Assembly: GCA_029558215.1 (NCBI GenBank)
Contig: JAKQFZ010000061.1
Coordinates: 1 to 10,411 of the forward strand
Source: Candidatus Omnitrophota bacterium
GTDB taxonomy: Bacteria; Hinthialibacterota; Hinthialibacteria; JAKQFZ01
DNA: 10,411 nt
Direction: 5' to 3'
Numbering within the stretch: the stretch's first letter is position 1; each line of letters opens with the position of its first letter. Of this stretch, positions 1 through 5,613 are shown piece after piece. The notes under the pieces are model-generated. The model was not told where the DNA came from. It did not search any database and worked only from the letters and a program-made list of their open reading frames with translations. The position numbers and the translations under genes are program-made.

Positions 1-1010
1 GCCGACTTGGCTCCACATCCGAGAACCGGAGCCTGAGCAACGATCTCATGGCTGACACAGAAATCCACTACTTTTTTCATGGTATCCTTGGTGCCCAGAT
101 CGTTGAGAACCTGGATGCCTTCTTCTGGAGTGGCATAGAACTTTGTCTGCTTGACGACCGTCTTCATGGATTCGAGATCGAGATTCGAGAACTTCTCTCC
201 AAGCGCCACGAGTGTGTCATCGTGTGTTGCCGGATCGGCAATGCGTTTGTTGAGCGCATAGAACGCATCAATGATGGCACACGCAAACTTAGCTCCCCCG
301 GGTTTGTCCAGTGTCGCCTGGGCTACGACCACCATGTCAATGATCTCTCCCGGGATGGCGGTCGAATCAAAGAGAACCTTGACATCATTTCGTTTGGACA
401 AGGTCGAGAGAACGAACGGATTCCAAACCACAATTGCCTGATATCCAGGCTCACGCTGCTGCATCGCAAGCGCCGCGGCGGCAGGATCCATGTTTACAAA
501 GGTGTAGTCCTTCTCTTTCTCACCCAGGATTTCCAGATTTCGAACGAAGCAGTATTCGGAAACTGTCTTGGCAAGGCCATAGACATTCTTGCCCTTCAGA
601 TCCTGAACTGAGGCAATGTCATTGGTCACAATGCAGGCATCCGCCCCAGCACTCGTAGAGGTCGGCAGAATCGCGACCGACTTTCGGCTCAGACTCGGGT
701 TGAGAACATCCATGTTCGTAATGCAGACGGCATCGCACTGATTCGCGCCATACATAACCAGGCACGGATCGTAGTCGGCTTCTTTGAGTTCAATGTCCAC
801 GCCCCACTTGGTCTCGATGGGACCCATCTCGCCCTTCTTGCCGTTGATCAGTTTGACCTCATGGGCAACACCAAACGCGCTCCAGGAAGGATACTCACTC
901 CATGCCAGTGAGAACGAAGGCGTTTCAGCTGGAGACTGCCTGTCCCAAACCACCAGCAATCCGAACAAAGCAAGTAGCAGAACACCAGTACGGAATCTGA
1001 ATCTCAACAT
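1..1010 (-). CDS. NMT1/THI5-like periplasmic substrate-binding protein (partial, C-terminus off the left edge)
   Basis: About 336 residues are visible, open to the window edge. The start at 1010 has an AAGGAG Shine-Dalgarno (1019-1024) 8 bases upstream. The N-terminus (MLRFRFRTGVLLLALFGLL) is a basic then hydrophobic export signal with possible cleavage after SPA; there is no lipobox cysteine. The mature protein opens with SLAWSEYPSWSAFGVAHE and continues with ITNMDVLN, VQDLKGKNVYGLAKTVSEY, VVWNPFV and GEIIDMVVVAQATL. This pattern is typical of the NMT1/THI5-like nitrate/sulfonate/taurine-type binding fold, and in my recollection closest to the binding proteins found near urea carboxylase genes (TIGR03427-like). 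Family members bind small ligands in the periplasm for an ABC importer, but no permease or ATPase gene is in the window. The segment after the WNP motif parallels the 525-residue protein at 2888-4465, indicating paralogy. It is the sixth gene of the leftward cluster, 46 bp after the PspA-like gene. The ligand cannot be told from sequence. Confidence 0.85.
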   Translation of the reverse strand, partial: MLRFRFRTGVLLLALFGLLVVWDRQSPAETPSFSLAWSEYPSWSAFGVAHEVKLINGKKGEMGPIETKWGVDIELKEADYDPCLVMYGANQCDAVCITNMDVLNPSLSRKSVAILPTSTSAGADACIVTNDIASVQDLKGKNVYGLAKTVSEYCFVRNLEILGEKEKDYTFVNMDPAAAALAMQQREPGYQAIVVWNPFVLSTLSKRNDVKVLFDSTAIPGEIIDMVVVAQATLDKPGGAKFACAIIDAFYALNKRIADPATHDDTLVALGEKFSNLDLESMKTVVKQTKFYATPEEGIQVLNDLGTKDTMKKVVDFCVSHEIVAQAPVLGCGAKS

Positions 1011-1056
1011 GACTCTTTCTCCTTTTTTTCTCTATTGGACTCTTTGTGTCCTCTGT

Positions 1057-1890
1057 TCATTCAGGCAAAGGCAGGCTTGTCCCTGATTCTTTCACCGGTT
1101 CGGTGTCCGCTGCCTTTTTCTCATCGGTCTGAGTTGCCAGACCGATCAGGGAATCGAACTCATTTTGATGGGATGAGCTGCGCGCATATTCCAAAAATTC
1201 AGCTTCCTGAACTTTGGTTTCCGTGCCGGCGATCTCCTTGGAGATGCGGGCTTCGGCTTTCACTTCCTGACGCAACTGGCGCATCCGCTGCAGTTCTTCT
1301 GCTGTGCCGTCTTTGGCAATACCCGAAAAGGCATCGGCAATTTCCTTCTCCTGCTGTGCGGTGATCATGTCGGCAACGGCATCCGTGGCTTCAGCACGGA
1401 GGTTCTCGATCTCACGTACCAACTGCTGCAGTTGCACCTTATGCTCGGTAATTCGCTTGCCATAGGACTGTACATCAGCCTCCAGCTCCGCGATGCGCTC
1501 CTGTTTCTCTGCCAGCGTCGAAGAGAAATCATTGTACGCAGCAAGGCACGTTTTGTAGTCCTCATCCTCTTGAATCTGCTCCTTAGAGAGCCCCGGAAGC
1601 TGTGCGACGCGCTGTTTGGCTTTTGCGAGTGCGCCTGCCTTCAGGCGTTCCAGCCTCTGCACGTCCTCGGTCAGCCCTCGCACTTTGGCCATTTTGCCTT
1701 CCTGCTGGGCGATCAGTCCGGCCACCGCTTCCTTGTACTGATGAATTCGGCCGGTTTTCTCCCGAACGATCTCATCATACTTAGCCCGAACCACGTGGGG
1801 ATTGATATCCAGGGAACGTCGGGCGGCGTCAATCTGACCAGTCATGAGGTACCCCACTGCCTTCATCCATCGAAACAAAGCTTTGAACAT
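1057..1890 (-). CDS. PspA/IM30-like coiled-coil membrane-associated protein
   Basis: A 277-residue protein with an AAGGAG Shine-Dalgarno (1900-1905) 9 bases before the ATG. Residues 1-18 (MFKALFRWMKAVGYLMTG) could form an amphipathic membrane-binding helix like the PspA/Vipp1 N-terminus. Residues about 35-235 are almost wholly charged heptad-rich helix (for example QRLERLKAGALAKAKQRV, ELEADVQSYGKRITEHKVQL), the long hairpin coiled coil of the family. The C-terminal 40 residues are polar and probably disordered. It is longer than E. coli PspA (about 222 residues). Family members polymerise on the cytoplasmic face of the inner membrane, stabilise it under envelope stress and are related to ESCRT-III. 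No pspF, pspB or pspC homologue is nearby; instead it lies between a two-TM helical protein and a substrate-binding protein. The coiled-coil nature is certain; PspA membership rests on the N-terminal helix and overall layout, without a profile search. Confidence 0.83.
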   Translation of the reverse strand: MFKALFRWMKAVGYLMTGQIDAARRSLDINPHVVRAKYDEIVREKTGRIHQYKEAVAGLIAQQEGKMAKVRGLTEDVQRLERLKAGALAKAKQRVAQLPGLSKEQIQEDEDYKTCLAAYNDFSSTLAEKQERIAELEADVQSYGKRITEHKVQLQQLVREIENLRAEATDAVADMITAQQEKEIADAFSGIAKDGTAEELQRMRQLRQEVKAEARISKEIAGTETKVQEAEFLEYARSSSHQNEFDSLIGLATQTDEKKAADTEPVKESGTSLPLPE

Positions 1891-1949
1891 ATTCTCTGTC
1901 TCCTTTCGCAGAACTCAGAACAAACCTGCAGAACCAAGCCGCAACAGGG

Positions 1950-2750
1950 TCAAGGCTCTTGAGTTTCCGCTATTCTCGAATCTATGTCCTGGTTGAATGC
2001 CTGCATGCGCTTCTCAACCATTTTCGCCACTTCCAGGCTTTGATCCAGTTCATGCCGAATTTGCCTGATATCAGATCGATCGCCACTGTCTCCAACTCGG
2101 ATCGCCTGAATGCCAGCAAGGATGCTGCCCAACTGCTTGATACTCTCTCCGATGTCGGCGATAATCTGCTCCCGTTGATCGAGAATCGGCTTCCTTGCTT
2201 CCGAAGAGGTTATCTTTCGGGCAGTGTACCAGAGCGTCAATGTTCGCTCAAGCAAAACGACACACCGAGCGAACAGCTGCTCAACGCCCGAAAGGATATC
2301 CAGCGTCGGTTGAGCTTTCAGGGAGTCCGACCACTCTCGGGTTTCGCGAAATGCTTTCGCGAGCGTTCGAAGATCGCGCAGAGCCGCTTCGGTGCGAGGG
2401 TCTTCGTCGCTGCCCAAGCGCCGCTCGAGATCGTCGAGACTCCTTTCTCGCTCATCCTGGACTTCCTTCTCCAGTTGCTCCACGACTTTCCTGGCCGTCA
2501 ACTCACTGCCCAGCAGGAGCCGCGTACAAAATGCCCCGACCGAACCCAGTATCGCAGCAAGTCCCGCAAAAACCGCGATACCCGATCGAAGCGTAAGCGC
2601 CCAACTTGCCATCAGCAGTGTCGCTCCAAGCACAAAGGGATAGAGCGAAAGCGGATGGCACACCATCTCCATCAGGAATCTCTTGCGAAACTCATCTCGA
2701 TCAAGAGCGTTTCCCGTGAACTTTGGTTTTGACTTGTTCTTGTCCTTCAT
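1950..2750 (-). CDS. Two-TM membrane protein with long helical cytoplasmic domain, unknown function
   Basis: A 266-residue protein I do not recognise as a named family. After a lysine-rich N-terminus (residues 1-26), two hydrophobic stretches at about 36-53 (YPFVLGATLLMASWAL) and 57-80 (GIAVFAGLAAILGSVGAFCTRLLLG) form a membrane hairpin. The rest, about 85-260, is charged and helical with coiled-coil character (KVVEQLEKEVQDERERSLDD, LDQSLEVAKMVEKRM). Flanking charge suggests both termini are cytoplasmic. The layout is loosely like XpaC-type proteins that accompany PspA or TelA in some genomes, but I see no diagnostic motif. It is followed after 59 bp by the PspA-like gene, so a membrane partner or recruiter of that protein is a plausible guess. 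The start at 2750 is the only ATG between the upstream in-frame stop (2808-2810) and the first TM region that keeps the basic N-terminus, yet no Shine-Dalgarno precedes it, unlike its neighbours. Confidence 0.75.
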   Translation of the reverse strand: MKDKNKSKPKFTGNALDRDEFRKRFLMEMVCHPLSLYPFVLGATLLMASWALTLRSGIAVFAGLAAILGSVGAFCTRLLLGSELTARKVVEQLEKEVQDERERSLDDLERRLGSDEDPRTEAALRDLRTLAKAFRETREWSDSLKAQPTLDILSGVEQLFARCVVLLERTLTLWYTARKITSSEARKPILDQREQIIADIGESIKQLGSILAGIQAIRVGDSGDRSDIRQIRHELDQSLEVAKMVEKRMQAFNQDIDSRIAETQEP

Positions 2751-2850
2751 GGACGTATCTTTGTTGTCTTCTTGTCGCTCAGCTGGCCGTCTCTTGGCGA
2801 CCCAACTTCAAAAAGACCTGATTCCTGCTACGAGCAGTCTATTCGTACAA

Positions 2851-2887
2851 GTGGGCATAGCCCACCTGCCAGTCGGCGCTGGCCGAC
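2851..2887. repeat. Tandem pair of short perfect inverted repeats (intergenic hairpins)
   Basis: Two adjacent perfect dyads lie just downstream of the stop of the 525-residue gene. The first is GTGGGC-ATA-GCCCAC (2851-2865), and 6 bases later comes GTCGGC-GCTG-GCCGAC (2872-2887), which abuts the TAG stop complement at 2888-2890. A third, weaker dyad, CTGCT-ACG-AGCAG, sits at 2825-2837. On the minus-strand transcript these would form consecutive stem-loops between the two cistrons. No run of U directly follows either strong stem, so a classical intrinsic terminator is not supported. An mRNA-stabilising or REP-like intergenic element, or partial attenuation, is more likely. The two-TM gene downstream lacks a Shine-Dalgarno, so this spacer may influence its expression. 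Confidence 0.55.
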
Positions 2888-4465
2888 CTAGTAAGGGAGC
2901 TGCCCGAGCAGGAAGGTCACAGACTGCGCCGAGCCATTCTCCTCTGTTGACGGTACAGCCGACGTCTTGATTCGCCGGCTGTCAATACCCGCGGCAAGCA
3001 GTGATTGCGCTGCTGCCTCAGCGCGTTCTCTCGCCAACTGCATATTGGCCTCTGGATCGCCTTCCGGTCTGGCGTGTCCCTGAATTCGGATGTAGCACTG
3101 CGGCCACGCCTCGAGATTCTGCGCCAGTGTGTCCAGATCACGCTGACTCTGGATGTTAATCCGTGCGGTGCCGCGCGCAAAACTGATTGACTCAATGCGC
3201 ATCTTGCCGATGGGTACCAAACCGTCCCATTCCTGATCGCTGAGAGGACGCGCAGTCGCCCGAGCGCGAATCGGCTCAAGGTCTTTCGGCTGACCCGTAT
3301 CTCCAATGATGTTCAGTTTCCTGGAAGGATGGAAGGATGCTGCTCTCATACCTCTGAGAATCGGATCATGGTAGAGGGTGTTCACTTTTCCCTGGATTGG
3401 GTCTGTTGAGAGAGCGCCGGTCTTCAGCAAGACGTTGGAGATATTCAACAGAACATCCTCGATATGCGATATTCCCTGAGCCTCCTCTTTGGAAACGAGA
3501 CCGAAACTGGCGTAATTCTCCAGAGTGTTTCTCCACTCGATTCCCTTGACCAGCTGGCTTGCCTGTTCAGGGGTGAGCGTCTCGCCACCAAACTTTTTCG
3601 CGTCCTGAATCACCAGGCTCTGCATTCCGTCTGGTTTTTGACTATAGGAGTACGCTGTGCGCAGGTACGCCTCGATGACCGCTTGTACGTCCTTGGCATT
3701 GTCGCGAAGAAACCGCCGCTCAGCGACCAGCACATCTACGATGTGCCCCTGAAGTTTTGAACTGTCAATGAGTAGATGACTGCCTTCGACTTCCAAAGCT
3801 CTTGACACATAAGGTTCCCAGAGCACGTACGCTCGTCGGGCGTTCCTGTCTGCTTTGAGAAACTTCTGATAGACATCTTCCGCTCCCTGAGCGGACTCAA
3901 ACCACTGCTGAGGAAGCTTAGGCAGATTGAAATGTGCAATGACCGTCCGCGCAAGAAACTCACTGGGAGACTGTGGCGTGAGCACGATTCGCGCATCCGG
4001 TGCATCCAGGGCATCAAGCGTCGGAACCGCCTGCTGATAAGAAACAATGGCGTCCGCACCTTTGGTCTCATCAATGATCATGACTATTGTGGCAGGATAG
4101 TCCTTCAGAGAGGCTCCTGTGGTCAGAAAGGAATCCACGGTAAAGACTGCCATGTGCAGTCTTCCTTCCTGAAATGCTTTCATTCTGCCCATCACGTCGG
4201 CCTGATCGTCACAGATGTTCAGTCGAATTCCCTGACTGATCAGGTCATTCTGCATCTCCTCAGACCGCAGGATGCAGTAGCCGGAGAAGGAATCGAGCCC
4301 GAGTGCAATCTCCTTACCATAGCGCACGCGGGATCCCGTCTGATCTTCCAGCTGTCCCTTGAAATAGGGAAGTATGTAGTAGCGCGCCGCGACTGCCAAC
4401 GCTCCAAGGATGACAATCCAAAGCACCGCAGCGATGAGGCATCCTTTGGGGTTCTTCTGTGCCAT
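2888..4465 (-). CDS. Membrane-anchored NMT1-like substrate-binding domain fused to OmpA-type C-terminal domain
   Basis: A 525-residue protein. Residues about 8-28 (GCLIAAVLWIVILGALAVAA) are an uncleaved-looking transmembrane anchor or signal anchor, placing the rest in the periplasm. Residues about 50-380 form an NMT1/THI5-like binding domain (GLDSFSGYCILRSEEM, MAVFTVDSFLTTGASLKDYP, VLWEPYVSRALEV, HIVDVLVAERRFLRDNAKDV), paralogous to the protein at 1-1010. Residues about 424-519 match the OmpA/Pal/MotB peptidoglycan-binding fold (IRIQGHARPEGDPEAN, LARERAEAAAQSLLAAGI). The arginine of the RA motif (R481) is present, but the aspartate of the usual GH/YTD motif is replaced by arginine (R466), so meso-DAP binding may be altered. 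A GGAAGG-type Shine-Dalgarno lies at 4477-4482, spaced a rather long 11 bases. It is third in the leftward cluster, 34 bp after the VWA gene. The likely role is a tether or ligand sensor between inner membrane and peptidoglycan; that part is inference. Confidence 0.85.
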   Translation of the reverse strand: MAQKNPKGCLIAAVLWIVILGALAVAARYYILPYFKGQLEDQTGSRVRYGKEIALGLDSFSGYCILRSEEMQNDLISQGIRLNICDDQADVMGRMKAFQEGRLHMAVFTVDSFLTTGASLKDYPATIVMIIDETKGADAIVSYQQAVPTLDALDAPDARIVLTPQSPSEFLARTVIAHFNLPKLPQQWFESAQGAEDVYQKFLKADRNARRAYVLWEPYVSRALEVEGSHLLIDSSKLQGHIVDVLVAERRFLRDNAKDVQAVIEAYLRTAYSYSQKPDGMQSLVIQDAKKFGGETLTPEQASQLVKGIEWRNTLENYASFGLVSKEEAQGISHIEDVLLNISNVLLKTGALSTDPIQGKVNTLYHDPILRGMRAASFHPSRKLNIIGDTGQPKDLEPIRARATARPLSDQEWDGLVPIGKMRIESISFARGTARINIQSQRDLDTLAQNLEAWPQCYIRIQGHARPEGDPEANMQLARERAEAAAQSLLAAGIDSRRIKTSAVPSTEENGSAQSVTFLLGQLPY

Positions 4466-4499
4466 TGTGCTTCTTACCTTCCTCTCGCAAACAAGCGGA

Positions 4500-5429
4500 T
4501 CACCTGCGTTTTCGGAATTTTGCCATAATCAGAGCAATTGCGGCAACCACGATGAAGACGGTTCGTATCCCTTCGGAGGTACGTATCCGTTTCGGAACAG
4601 GTGGTGGCGATGCCTGTCTGTGTCCTTGTGGGATGGTTTCTTGCTCTGCGACTGCCGCACGGGGCTGGCCGATCGGCTCATTGCCGCTTGAGGACAGCGC
4701 TTTGATCATTGCGTCCGCCATTTCCGCAGGAATTGGATCCAGAAGTGCAAAGGCTTCCTCGCTTGCTGTGTCATCGGCACCTGCCTGGCTGACCTCAGCA
4801 AAGACTTCCGAGACGGCTCGCATGAGGGATTCCGGGTCATTGGCAGTGCGATAAGAATGCGCCTTGGTTGCCAAGGTATGAGTTGTCTCCATGTCCACAC
4901 CGATGACGTCCATCGTGATCCCACGGGCGATCACTTCAGGAACGTACTGTTGTACCAACGGCTTGTCACCCGCTTCTCCATCGGTCACGATCAGGAGCCG
5001 ATATGTTCCATAGCCTCGCTGCTTGGCTCGTTGCCGGAGAAGGAGATCGGCACCGGTCTTGATATAGGCTCCCAGAGGTGTTCCACCACCGGGTTGGGGA
5101 AGCGAGATAGCCTGCATCAGTCGTTCGTCGTCTCGCGGCCCGAGTGGATAGAGCAGATCACTCTTGATGTTGCGACCGCTGAACACCAGCAATCCGATCT
5201 GAGTGTCCGCCGGAACCTGCTGAAGCACCTGCCGAAGTGCATCTTTGGCTGCGTCCATCTTCTTGATGGATGTTCCCTTGAGCGTTCCATCCATGGAGCC
5301 TGACGCATCCAGAACAATGAGAACATTGTTGTAATCCCCAGTTGTTTCATCCGTCTGTGCGAGAAACGGGTGCAAGACAACAGAAAATGCGAGCCAAATC
5401 GAAAGACTCAGAACCAACGATTTTTTCAT
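4500..5429 (-). CDS. Exported VWA-domain protein with C-terminal membrane anchor
   Basis: A 309-residue protein. I chose the ATG at 5429 because a strong GGGGAGG Shine-Dalgarno (5436-5442) lies 6 bases upstream and the product then begins with a clean signal sequence (MKKSLVLSLSIWLAFSVVL). The frame stays open upstream to 5624, but that extension would bury the signal. Residues about 35-212 are a von Willebrand factor A domain with a complete metal site (MIDAS): D41-A-S43-G-S45, T117 in GGGTPLG and D150 in VTDGE. A proline-rich linker (about 255-282) leads to a transmembrane helix at about 289-303 ending in KFRKRR. The predicted topology is periplasmic VWA with the tail in the cytoplasm. VWA domains bind protein partners through a divalent metal, so it may be the assembly hub for the neighbouring substrate-binding/OmpA proteins. 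The 184-bp spacer before it is the longest in the cluster. Batf/BatA-like proteins share the VWA-plus-TM plan but normally carry further TM segments. Confidence 0.9.
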   Translation of the reverse strand: MKKSLVLSLSIWLAFSVVLHPFLAQTDETTGDYNNVLIVLDASGSMDGTLKGTSIKKMDAAKDALRQVLQQVPADTQIGLLVFSGRNIKSDLLYPLGPRDDERLMQAISLPQPGGGTPLGAYIKTGADLLLRQRAKQRGYGTYRLLIVTDGEAGDKPLVQQYVPEVIARGITMDVIGVDMETTHTLATKAHSYRTANDPESLMRAVSEVFAEVSQAGADDTASEEAFALLDPIPAEMADAMIKALSSSGNEPIGQPRAAVAEQETIPQGHRQASPPPVPKRIRTSEGIRTVFIVVAAIALIMAKFRKRR

Positions 5430-5435
5430 CTTGTT

Positions 5436-5442
5436 CCTCCCC
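5436..5442 (-). promoter_or_regulatory. Shine-Dalgarno that fixes the VWA gene start
   Basis: On the minus strand GGGGAGG stands 6 bases before the ATG at 5429, an ideal distance. It decides for the 309-residue product with a signal peptide over the 374-residue reading that would start at 5624 and overlap the end of the upstream gene. Confidence 0.8.
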
Positions 5443-5613
5443 AGCGATCCGACGCGGGATAGACCCAGCACTACTTTCTCGGTTTTGATGCAGACAGCCT
5501 GCCCGGACAAACTCGTTGCAGATCCGCATCTTCCAATAACCGAACTCCAATCTTTAACGGCAACCTCTCGTTCGTGTGACACCGCCCATACGCCAGCAAC
5601 AAGTCCTGACTCG

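Noticed and set aside
48..611. Plus-strand open frame (187 codons) at the left edge
   Set aside because: It lies antisense to a convincing substrate-binding protein with signal peptide and Shine-Dalgarno, and shows no family features.
1959..2732. Plus-strand open frame (257 codons) opposite the two-TM gene
   Set aside because: It mirrors the minus-strand gene almost end to end. The minus-strand product has coherent TM and helical structure, while this one is rich in Arg/Ser/Gln with no domain.
2825..2887. Rho-independent terminator between the 525-residue gene and the two-TM gene
   Set aside because: The stems are only 5-6 bp and no U-run follows directly on the transcript. The cluster continues in the same direction beyond it.
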